Source of the DNA: Acholeplasmataceae bacterium
Lineage (GTDB): Bacteria > Bacillota_I > Bacilli_A > Acholeplasmatales > Acholeplasmataceae
Assembly: GCA_012520715.1 (NCBI GenBank)
Contig: JAAYNT010000035.1
Coordinates: 1-5,881 of the forward strand
DNA: 5,881 nucleotides
Direction: 5' to 3'
Shown here one piece after another: positions 1-5,613 of the stretch. How positions within the stretch are numbered: the stretch's first letter is position 1; every line of letters starts with the position of its first letter. Both the position numbers and the translations under genes were made by a program. The notes under the pieces are model-generated. The model was not told the DNA's origin. It saw only the letters and a program-made list of their open reading frames with translations, and did not search any database.

Positions 1-41
1 ATTATGTATATTTAGGTTACTGTTCATAACATAATTATACC

Positions 42-75
42 AAAAAACCACCCCGGATTTCCAGGGTGGCTTTTT
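42..75. terminator. Bidirectional intrinsic terminator after the operon
   Basis: CCACCC (48-53) pairs with GGGTGG (64-69). A further inner GG/CC pair (55-56 with 61-62) leaves an ATTT loop. On the minus strand the stem is followed directly by six U (plus 42-47 are A), which fits termination of the four-gene operon 61-88 nt past the phosphatase stop. On the plus strand it is followed by C and then T-rich sequence (71-81), so it could also end a gene converging from the left. It is one of the few GC-rich spots in the window. Confidence 0.8.
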
Positions 76-83
76 GTTTTTGT

Positions 84-122
84 AAGGAGGCTGTTATTTT
101 ATTTCTTTACAGCCCCTTTTTT
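84..122 (+). terminator. Second hairpin, plus-strand terminator
   Basis: AAGG-A-GGCTGT (84-94) pairs with ACAGCCCCTT (109-118), with one bulged A (88) and a 14-nt AT-rich loop. On the plus strand the stem runs into a T tract (117-122) and more T-rich sequence. On the minus strand no U tract follows it. It therefore reads best as a terminator for transcription entering from the left, in tandem with the hairpin at 48-69. In the operon transcript it would simply be an extra 3'-UTR hairpin. Confidence 0.6.
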
Positions 123-135
123 ATTTATTTTAAGA

Positions 136-900
136 TCATAAAATTTTTATTTCCTGAAAGAATTCAAACCACTTATCTTCACTAACTGGTGGTGCAACAT
201 ATTGACATACCTTTTTTAATTCAGGAAAATTAGTGTTGCTCATACAAATTCCTATATCAGCATTTTTAATCATCTCATAGTCATTTTGTCCGTCACCACA
301 ACAAATTAGTGTAGTTTTTAAATTAAGCTCTTTTCTGACTATTTCAATACCCTTGAATTTTCCATCACCTTTATGAACTATATCAAGTCCTGGTTTTTCT
401 TGTACATAGGTATCAAAATAAGGACTTAATTTTTCTTGTATTGGTTTTAATGATTCGAAATCATGACCATTAATCCATAAATGACAAGTTTCATCACCAA
501 TTTCATCTATGGAATATACTTTTTCCTGACGATTTATCGTTTTTGCTTTTTTATCTAATATGAAAGGATGTTTTATAGTTGAACCACCAAGATAGACTCC
601 TTCAAAGTTTTTGACTACATCATTGATTTGTTTTAGTTCTTCTTTTGAGAAAAAATTAGTATAAATCAATTTATTAAATAGTTTGATGTAACAACCATTT
701 CCCAATACTAAAGCATCAAAGTATTTTAATATGTCTTTTACTTCATCTAGTCTAGTGGGGCCTCTACCAGTTGAGATTCCCAAAATGACATCTTCTCTTT
801 TAGAAAGATGTTGTATCATTTTCTTGGTGTTAGCAGAAACTCTTGATTTTCCCGTTTCTAATAAGGTATTGTCAATATCAAAAAAAATTAAATAAGTCAT
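136..900 (-). CDS. Cof-type HAD-superfamily phosphatase
   Basis: A 254-residue cytoplasmic hydrolase of the haloacid dehalogenase superfamily, cap class IIB (Cof/YbjI/YidA-like). These enzymes usually dephosphorylate sugar phosphates or other small phosphoesters with Mg2+ through an aspartyl-phosphate. All four HAD motifs are visible: motif I with nucleophile D8 and acid D10 in FFDIDNTL (6-13), motif II at ISTGR (42-46), the motif III lysine at K171 or K173, and motif IV GDGQND (192-197). The cap lies at about residues 80-170, and the length is normal for the family. It is the last gene of the operon, 15 nt after the ATPase stop. The start has no well-placed SD: AAGGAAGAA lies about 20 nt upstream inside the ATPase gene, so coupled translation is likely. 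It ends in TGA. The substrate is not readable from sequence; a role on the solute imported by the neighbouring transporter is inferred. Confidence 0.9.
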   Translation of the reverse strand: MTYLIFFDIDNTLLETGKSRVSANTKKMIQHLSKREDVILGISTGRGPTRLDEVKDILKYFDALVLGNGCYIKLFNKLIYTNFFSKEELKQINDVVKNFEGVYLGGSTIKHPFILDKKAKTINRQEKVYSIDEIGDETCHLWINGHDFESLKPIQEKLSPYFDTYVQEKPGLDIVHKGDGKFKGIEIVRKELNLKTTLICCGDGQNDYEMIKNADIGICMSNTNFPELKKVCQYVAPPVSEDKWFEFFQEIKIL

Positions 901-915
901 TGCCGTATTTGATAT

Positions 916-2196
916 TTATTCTTCCTTTTTAGGTTTGCGTTTGAAAATGTTTTTAACTTTATCAGCAAATGATACTTTCTCATCTGCAGCATTGTCATCG
1001 GTTTCTTCTTCCTGAACAACCTCTTTACCCTTTAGTTCATAGTGTGCTTTGATTTCTTCTAGTTCTTCTTCAGAAATTGGTAATTCTTCTATTATTGATA
1101 GAGTTCCTTCAGCGAATTTTTCTCCACTTTCCATATCAAATAAAACGACATTATCAGGTTGAAAATTAAGTTTAATCGGTGTTCCTATTTCGAAATCAAC
1201 TTGACCAAAAACCACAGAAGTTATTAAAATATTTCTGTATTCAATAATCAAAGTAGTTGACATACCAGAAGGTAATGATGAATATATTTCACCTTCGATA
1301 CCGCTATTTAAATTAACGAATTCTGGTCTTATTCCAACGATTACATCTTCTGGGATGGTGTCAATTGTTTTCTTTGATGAAAATTTAAATATAGCTTTTG
1401 CAAATTCAATTTCAATTTCTTTCTTGTTAGAACCTTTTTTAGCTTTTGAGTCAATGAAATTCATAGTTGGATTACCCACGAAATCAGCAACAAAAGTATT
1501 AGCTGGATGAGAATATAAAGTGAGTGGATCATCGTATTGTTCAATAACTCCAGTTTTTAAAAGACATACTTTTGTTGATAGTGTCATGGCTTCTAATTGA
1601 TCGTGAGTTACATACACAAAAGTTGAATCAGTTGTATTGAATAGACGTTTTAATTCGGTTCTCATTTCTAATCGTAATTTAGCATCTAAATTTGATAGTG
1701 GTTCATCCATAAATAGTGTTTTAGGATGCGGTGCAAGCGTTCTGGCAATTGCAACTCTTTGTTGTTGACCGCCTGATAGTTCACTTGGATAACGCTTTGC
1801 AAAGTGTTCGATTTTTAATAATTTGAGAAGCTCATCAACTCTTTTGTCGATATCTTCTTTTGGCCATTTTAGGGTTTCTAGACCAAAAGCAATATTTTTA
1901 TAAACAGTCATATGTGGCCATAAGGCATAATTTTGGAATAGAAATCCAATATCGCGTTTTGATGGTGAAACATTGATCCCTTTTTCTGAATCGAAAACGA
2001 CTTCATCACCAATGGTAATTCTTCCGCTAGTAGGATCTTCTAATCCAGCAATCATTCTTAAAATAGTCGTTTTTCCGCAGCCTGATGGTCCTAATAAGGT
2101 AATGAAGGAACGATCAGGAATTTCTAATGTTACATTATCAACTGCTGTAAAATCTCCCCATCTTTTAGTTACATTTTCTAATAATATTTTTGGCAT
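916..2196 (-). CDS. ABC importer ATP-binding protein (PotA/FbpC/MalK-like)
   Basis: The ATPase subunit of the importer, acting at the inner face of the membrane on the permease's two EAA loops; 426 residues from the start chosen here. The nucleotide-binding domain (1-235) is complete: Walker A GPSGCGKT (36-43), Q-loop Q88, signature LSGGQQQR (140-147), Walker B with D164-E165, D-loop SNLD (168-171) and switch H198. A C-terminal regulatory MOI/TOBE-type domain follows (about 240-365), with GNPTMNF and GIRPE motifs that resemble MalK/UgpC more than FbpC. The ATG at 2196 is preferred over an in-frame ATG at 2232 because GGAGG sits 8 nt before it and only 1 nt separates it from the permease stop; the longer form would add 12 residues and overlap the permease gene. 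Odd point: about 50 extra residues at the end, strongly acidic (376-401) then basic (413-424). The transported substrate is not determined. Confidence 0.93.
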   Translation of the reverse strand: MPKILLENVTKRWGDFTAVDNVTLEIPDRSFITLLGPSGCGKTTILRMIAGLEDPTSGRITIGDEVVFDSEKGINVSPSKRDIGFLFQNYALWPHMTVYKNIAFGLETLKWPKEDIDKRVDELLKLLKIEHFAKRYPSELSGGQQQRVAIARTLAPHPKTLFMDEPLSNLDAKLRLEMRTELKRLFNTTDSTFVYVTHDQLEAMTLSTKVCLLKTGVIEQYDDPLTLYSHPANTFVADFVGNPTMNFIDSKAKKGSNKKEIEIEFAKAIFKFSSKKTIDTIPEDVIVGIRPEFVNLNSGIEGEIYSSLPSGMSTTLIIEYRNILITSVVFGQVDFEIGTPIKLNFQPDNVVLFDMESGEKFAEGTLSIIEELPISEEELEEIKAHYELKGKEVVQEEETDDNAADEKVSFADKVKNIFKRKPKKEE

Positions 2197-2197
2197 T

Positions 2198-4021
2198 TTA
2201 ATTTCCTCCGATTCCTTTATCGATTGATGCACCTGTAATCTTATTAATTAAGAAGTTTAACACAATGATTACAATCATCATAATGAAGTTTAATCCGTTT
2301 GCAATCTGACTAACGCCACTTGTGTCAAAGTCTCTAATTAAAAGTGTTAACAATGAACCTACTGGTGCAATTAAAGCGAATAATGTATATTCTCTCATTG
2401 TTGATATAAATGGTAGTAAGTACCCTGATAAGAAGCTAGACTTTTGAATTGGGAACAATATTTTGCTCATTCGTTTTCTCCATGGAACTCCTAACATAAT
2501 TCCAGCCTCTTCTATCTCTGTCGATAGTTGCATCATAGCATTAGTTCCGGATCGTGATGCGAATGGTAAGAATTTTACACTAGCTACTAGAACAACTAAT
2601 AAAAATGTACCATTTAACCATCTAAAACCTTCATTATATGTTAATGCATAATAGGTTGCACCAAATGATAAGGCAGGAATCAAGTAAGGTATAAACGATA
2701 GCGCTGATAAAGATTTAGCAGCAAACGATCTTCTCTTGCGAGAAATTGCGTACCCTAAAAGAATACCCACCATACCGACAATCAAGGCGACAACAAATGA
2801 TAGTAAGATACTTCTTCCAATTGATTTCCAAATTAATGCGTTCCGTAATATTCCTCTACTGTCGGCCGCAGCCCGAGTCGTTATTTGCTCATCGGTGAGC
2901 CAATAATAATTAGTGAATATTGCTTTTCCATCGGCATTGACTGTTAGGAAACTTTGGAATCCAAATGTAATTAACGGAACAATTGAGAAAAATACTGTAA
3001 CAAACATCGCTAAAATCAATATTGGCCATTTGGCTTTTCTTAAATTGATTTTAGAAATTTGCCCAGATTTTCCAGTTACCGTAACATAAGATTTTCTTGA
3101 ACTACTTAGTAGACTATTAAGCCCAAGTATTATCATGGTTATTAAAATCAAAATAATACCTATTACATATCCAATACCGCGGTTATCTGAGTCCTGTAGG
3201 GCCTGCCGCATCATGATGGATATGGTGCTAAATTTATTATTTTTATTTAAATATACAGGCACTGTATAACTACTCATAGAACTCGAAAACACGAGAAGGA
3301 AAGTAGACACGATACCTGGTTTTATAATAGGTAGAGTAATCCTTCTAAAAACTTTAAATCTTGATGCTTTCAAAATTGTTCCTGCTTCTTCTAAGTTGGC
3401 ATCCATATTTTTTAAAATTCCACCGATTAAAATATAAGCGAATGGTGCATAATGGATTCCTAGTACCATAGCCATAGGGAAGAATCCATAAACCATCCAT
3501 TCAGGAACTCTAATAGTAGTTATTAATTCTAAAAAACCAATTTGATTATAAGCTGAATCAACAGATGAGTTTTTAAAAAAACTTTCCCAGAACATTGCAA
3601 TAGACCACGAAGGCATAATGTATGGGAACAAGAAAAAAACAGAGAGAAACTTCTTACAAGGGATATTAGTCCTAGTAATTAAAAATGCTAATCCTCCACC
3701 AACAAAAATTGCAATAAAACATGCTAATAAAGCCATTAAACAAGATCTGTATAAAGGCTTGTAAAAGTTATTTAATGAACTACTATGAAATAATGTATTA
3801 TGCCAATGGATTGGTGTAACTGTTCCAGGTTTTAGTCCATATCTGGCGGCCTCGCCGCCAGCATGGATTAATAATGATTCTTTAAGCAACCCAAAGAGTG
3901 GAAACACCACAGTTGCTAGTAATATCATTAAAAATATTATTGTTATTGTATTTTGAGGTCTACTAAAATATGTTTTTAATGTATTTAAGTTTTTTTTGAG
4001 TTTTAATTTTGTGCTGCTCAT
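2198..4021 (-). CDS. Fused two-domain ABC permease (FbpB/AfuB-like)
   Basis: The membrane channel of the importer, with both permease halves in one 607-residue chain. About twelve hydrophobic helices are visible, six per half: roughly 24-46, 94-116, 125-146, 178-203, 235-257 and 283-305, then 333-355, 403-427, 438-461, 471-490, 531-555 and 575-594. A hydrophilic linker lies at about 306-331. Each half has the cytoplasmic EAA loop that docks on the ATPase: 211-231 (EEAGTILK...ITLP) and 504-524 (EEAGIMLG...ILFP). The fused layout is typical of the ferric-iron (FbpB/SfuB) class and of the sugar-phosphate permease AfuB; sugar and spermidine systems usually have two separate proteins. Odd point: the conserved EAA-loop glycine is K218 in the first half but G511 in the second. 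The gene starts 22 nt after the binding-protein stop, with no recognisable SD. A GC-rich hairpin lies within codons 54-60. Confidence 0.92.
   Translation of the reverse strand: MSSTKLKLKKNLNTLKTYFSRPQNTITIIFLMILLATVVFPLFGLLKESLLIHAGGEAARYGLKPGTVTPIHWHNTLFHSSSLNNFYKPLYRSCLMALLACFIAIFVGGGLAFLITRTNIPCKKFLSVFFLFPYIMPSWSIAMFWESFFKNSSVDSAYNQIGFLELITTIRVPEWMVYGFFPMAMVLGIHYAPFAYILIGGILKNMDANLEEAGTILKASRFKVFRRITLPIIKPGIVSTFLLVFSSSMSSYTVPVYLNKNNKFSTISIMMRQALQDSDNRGIGYVIGIILILITMIILGLNSLLSSSRKSYVTVTGKSGQISKINLRKAKWPILILAMFVTVFFSIVPLITFGFQSFLTVNADGKAIFTNYYWLTDEQITTRAAADSRGILRNALIWKSIGRSILLSFVVALIVGMVGILLGYAISRKRRSFAAKSLSALSFIPYLIPALSFGATYYALTYNEGFRWLNGTFLLVVLVASVKFLPFASRSGTNAMMQLSTEIEEAGIMLGVPWRKRMSKILFPIQKSSFLSGYLLPFISTMREYTLFALIAPVGSLLTLLIRDFDTSGVSQIANGLNFIMMIVIIVLNFLINKITGASIDKGIGGN
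2205..2209 (-). promoter_or_regulatory. Ribosome binding site of the ATPase gene
   Basis: GGAGG on the minus strand lies 8 nt before the ATG at 2196 and inside the last codons of the permease gene (the GIGGN end). It is the best-placed SD in the operon and decides the ATPase start. The permease stop and the ATPase ATG are 1 nt apart, so translation is probably coupled. Confidence 0.85.
3843..3861. repeat. GC-rich perfect inverted repeat inside the permease gene
   Basis: CTGGCGGC (3843-3850) and GCCGCCAG (3854-3861) form a perfect 8-bp stem with a 3-nt loop. It covers codons 54-60 (A-G-G-E-A-A-R), in the outside loop just after the first membrane helix. No U tract follows on either strand, so it is not a classical terminator. 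It stands out in an otherwise AT-rich gene. It could slow ribosomes or protect an mRNA end, or it may be chance from Ala/Gly codons. Confidence 0.55.
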
Positions 4022-4043
4022 TTTTATGAAGTTTGTCTATTGT

Positions 4044-5333
4044 TTATTTTGATGATTTATTTAAATTATCAATTAATTCCTTTAATGCGTAATCAGTTGT
4101 TTTTAGATACGCTTGATCTTCAACGATATTTCTTTTCTTCCACACTGAAAGTGGTAGATCACCAGGGGCTTGTGGAATTGATTCAATTGGAGAATAGTAT
4201 GCGTAGAACCCTTTGAAACCAGCATTAAATGCTTCTTCAGTTAACATATATCGAGCAAATAAACAAGCTGTATAGCAATATTTACTTGTCTTAGGAATAA
4301 CTGTAAACATTTTGTATAAATAACCGTTGAATCCTTCTAATTCAATATCATAAGATAAAATTTCATTTGCTAATCTTACACCTTCGGCATCTCTTTCCTC
4401 TTTAGTTCCGAAAGATTCATCTTTTGGAGCTAATTGAGAAGATAAACCTTTATGTTTAGTAAATGATGCGTAGAATACAGTTCTTGGATTTGCTGTGTCT
4501 TGAACTAATGTTTCAGTCACGGCTGTTGTGTCACTACTGTGCCATGTAGTAATATTAGTTAAATATTCCGTTATATATTTATATCCAATATTTTTATAGC
4601 CTGGCTCATCAACATATGCTTTACCATAAAATTTTTGATATGCATCTGTTAATTTAGCAATACCTTGTGGCGAAGTTAATGACATTAAGAATCCGGCATT
4701 AATTTTTTCTTGAGTTGAACTTTGGAAAGAAGATTTAGCGATATATCGACCAGGATTAGCTTGTCTTTCTTCAGGTGAACCTGCTAATTGCCATACATTC
4801 GTAAAGAAATTAGGATCTTCAATGTTCTTTTTATTCCATAAAAATAATTTATTGATATATAAAGCAGCTAATGGATATTTATCTTCTTCTTTTAATCCCT
4901 CAATATCTTTTGGAACGTAATTTAATAAAATTTCTTGGTCCATATATTGAAGAACGGTTTTTACCTCTTGGACAATTAGTACGTCAGCATAGTAATCCCC
5001 ACCTGCTACTCTATCTAGTGCAGCATAAGTATCAGTGTCTTTGTTAGATTTAGAAGAGAATTCTTTGTCATAGTTAATTCCATATCTTTCAGAGAATTTT
5101 TCTATTGAATATTTTGCACTACTTGTTTGAGATTTAAACATGAAAACATTATCGCCAATTTCTTCCTTGGCAGCTGCAGCTAATTCTGTTTCGCTCATTT
5201 TTTGAGCTTTAGCAATTTTTTCTTTGTTGATTTGCAGAATATCCTTTTCCTTATTGCCACCACAACCAACCAATGCAATGATAGTTAAAACACATAACAT
5301 TGCCACAAAAATTCTTTTTAACCCTTTTTTCAT
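4044..5333 (-). CDS. ABC importer substrate-binding lipoprotein
   Basis: The solute receptor of the importer, predicted to be anchored outside the cell membrane by lipid; 429 residues. It has a lipoprotein signal: basic n-region (KKGLKR), hydrophobic core (8-20) and lipobox LVGC with the lipidated cysteine at C24. The mature part looks like the class II iron/thiamine/AfuA-type binding proteins. An AAAKEE(I)GDNVFMF start (44-56) is followed by a 'KFSERYGI' helix (69-76), a 'DRVAGGDYYADVLIV' stretch (97-111), and a 'LLNYVPKD' segment (126-133). A tyrosine-rich patch FYAYY (366-370) could touch ligand, but I cannot place the iron-binding tyrosines of FbpA with confidence. It is the first gene of the operon, with a 437-nt regulatory region upstream. 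The ATG at 5333 is preferred over M12 because it keeps the basic n-region. Its SD is weak (AAGGAT, GGA ending 14 nt before the ATG). Substrate unknown. Confidence 0.9.
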   Translation of the reverse strand: MKKGLKRIFVAMLCVLTIIALVGCGGNKEKDILQINKEKIAKAQKMSETELAAAAKEEIGDNVFMFKSQTSSAKYSIEKFSERYGINYDKEFSSKSNKDTDTYAALDRVAGGDYYADVLIVQEVKTVLQYMDQEILLNYVPKDIEGLKEEDKYPLAALYINKLFLWNKKNIEDPNFFTNVWQLAGSPEERQANPGRYIAKSSFQSSTQEKINAGFLMSLTSPQGIAKLTDAYQKFYGKAYVDEPGYKNIGYKYITEYLTNITTWHSSDTTAVTETLVQDTANPRTVFYASFTKHKGLSSQLAPKDESFGTKEERDAEGVRLANEILSYDIELEGFNGYLYKMFTVIPKTSKYCYTACLFARYMLTEEAFNAGFKGFYAYYSPIESIPQAPGDLPLSVWKKRNIVEDQAYLKTTDYALKELIDNLNKSSK

Positions 5334-5343
5334 CTTTTTTTTG

Positions 5344-5384
5344 CGTATCCTTTTTTTTGTAATAAACTAGTTATTTAGGATACG
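5344..5384 (-). promoter_or_regulatory. Leader inverted repeat B (7 bp)
   Basis: On the minus strand CGTATCC (5384-5378) is followed 27 nt later by its exact complement GGATACG (5350-5344). In RNA this would form a 7-bp, GC-containing stem that closes a loop with the A' arm and covers the weak SD of the binding-protein gene. It is interleaved with repeat A, so the two stems form either a pseudoknot or alternatives to each other. The complementarity is seen; the regulatory role is inferred. Confidence 0.45.
5347..5352 (-). promoter_or_regulatory. Weak ribosome binding site of the binding-protein gene
   Basis: AAGGAT on the minus strand is the only SD-like sequence close to the ATG at 5333, but its spacing (13-14 nt) is long. 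It overlaps the B' arm (GGATACG, 5344-5350) of an inverted repeat, so pairing of that repeat in the mRNA would hide it. Confidence 0.4.
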
Positions 5385-5419
5385 TCCCTCCTTCTTTTTA
5401 TAATTTAAACTAGTTTATT
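5361..5419 (-). promoter_or_regulatory. Leader inverted repeat A (12 bp) with twin CTAG palindromes
   Basis: AATAAACTAGTT at plus 5361-5372 is the exact reverse complement of 5408-5419, with a 35-nt spacer. Each arm also contains the palindrome AACTAGTT; the right one extends to a perfect 12-bp palindrome, TAAACTAGTTTA (5406-5417). The CTAG centres are 43 bp apart, about four helical turns. The site could be an RNA stem whose loop holds GGAGGG and arm B, or a pair of operators for a dimeric repressor. The sequence alone cannot choose between these. Confidence 0.45.
5386..5395 (-). promoter_or_regulatory. Strong SD-like sequence without a start codon
   Basis: AGAAGGAGGG on the minus strand is the best SD match in the leader, but it lies 52 nt before the ATG. 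No ATG, GTG or TTG follows at usable spacing; the next bases read GACGTATCCTAA. It sits in the loop of repeat A and just before arm B. It may act as a ribosome-binding mRNA stabiliser like the STAB-SD of Bacillus cry3A, as part of a switch, or have no role. Confidence 0.4.
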
Positions 5420-5480
5420 TTATTAATGAAAATTTTTTATAAAGACAAACAATTAGTTTTGAAATTAGAAAGATTTGTAA

Positions 5481-5509
5481 AAAATATACTTTTAATATAA
5501 TAGTGTCGA
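5481..5509 (-). promoter_or_regulatory. Possible downstream promoter of the operon
   Basis: On the minus strand TCGACA (5509-5504) is one base off the -35 consensus and is followed by a 17-bp spacer and TATTTT (5486-5481, four of six -10 bases). Transcription would start near 5474, giving a leader of about 140 nt that still contains repeats A and B. AT-rich sequence makes chance -10 matches common. Confidence 0.35.
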
Positions 5510-5545
5510 TTTTTAGCAAAAATAACCAAAGTGTAAAAAAAATTA

Positions 5546-5579
5546 AAAGAAATATATTATTTTTAATTAATATTTCTTT
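5546..5579. repeat. AT-rich inverted repeat in the leader
   Basis: AAAGAAATAT (5546-5555) and ATATTTCTTT (5570-5579) are exact reverse complements with a 14-nt spacer. In a transcript from the upstream promoter this would be a weak AU-rich hairpin about 20 nt from the 5' end. The right arm shares its sequence with the first 10-bp tandem repeat unit. Confidence 0.4.
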
Positions 5580-5600
5580 ACATTTCTTTACATTTCTATT
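5571..5600. repeat. Three tandem 10-bp repeats
   Basis: Three head-to-tail units: TATTTCTTTA, CATTTCTTTA and CATTTCTATT. They lie just downstream of the -10 box of the upstream promoter, at about -3 to +27. The 10-bp period places each unit on the same face of the helix, as expected for cooperative binding sites. A related ACATTTCTA occurs again at 5674-5682. Confidence 0.5.
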
Positions 5601-5613
5601 GTGATTTTATCAC
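5601..5613. promoter_or_regulatory. Putative operator palindrome over the -10 box
   Basis: GTGAT-TTT-ATCAC is a perfect 5-bp inverted repeat with a 3-bp centre. It contains the whole -10 box of the upstream promoter (5604-5609), so a bound dimer would block RNA polymerase. A third half-site-like copy (minus-strand GTGGTAAA, 5614-5621) abuts GTGATAAA (5606-5613). The spacing differs by one base from the CRP and Rex patterns, and I do not recognise the regulator. Confidence 0.45.

Noticed and set aside
1..35. Inverted repeat ATTATGT/ACATAAT at the left edge
   Set aside because: Only 7 bp of AT-rich pairing across a 21-nt spacer, which is expected by chance here.
34..42. Extended -10 element TGGTATAAT on the minus strand near the left edge
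   Set aside because: No -35 at 16-18 bp upstream, it overlaps terminator flanks, and the gene it would serve is outside the window; left as an unsupported possibility.
84..90. AAGGAGG on the plus strand resembling a ribosome binding site
   Set aside because: No start codon follows at usable distance; the bases are fully explained as one arm of the terminator hairpin.
130..138. Possible use of a Mycoplasma-type code, since the phosphatase TGA is followed two codons later by TAA
   Set aside because: The Trp codons I checked are TGG and no in-frame TGA occurs within the genes, so the standard code is sufficient; the short TGA-to-TAA distance is not evidence of recoding.
1973..2227. Plus-strand open frame of 84 codons opposite the ATPase gene
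   Set aside because: It lies wholly antisense to the conserved nucleotide-binding domain, has no SD or recognisable domain, and is a shadow of the real gene.
2463..2651. Plus-strand open frame of 62 codons opposite the permease gene
   Set aside because: Antisense to conserved permease helices and an EAA loop, with no start signal; a shadow frame.
2855..2905. Locally GC-richer patch in the permease gene with a small GCTCA/TGAGC hairpin (2887-2900)
   Set aside because: It encodes an ordinary Ala/Arg/Asp-containing loop in frame, and the 5-bp stem is not unusual.
5426..5500. Small plus-strand frame of 24 codons (starting MKIFYKDK) in the leader region
   Set aside because: No SD precedes it, it lies in AT-rich regulatory DNA opposite the operon leader, and its length is within chance.
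5601..5613. Reading the palindrome as a CRP, FNR or Rex site
   Set aside because: Half-site spacing and bases do not fit: CRP and Rex have GTGA-N6-TCAC, here it is N5, and FNR needs TTGAT-N4-ATCAA.
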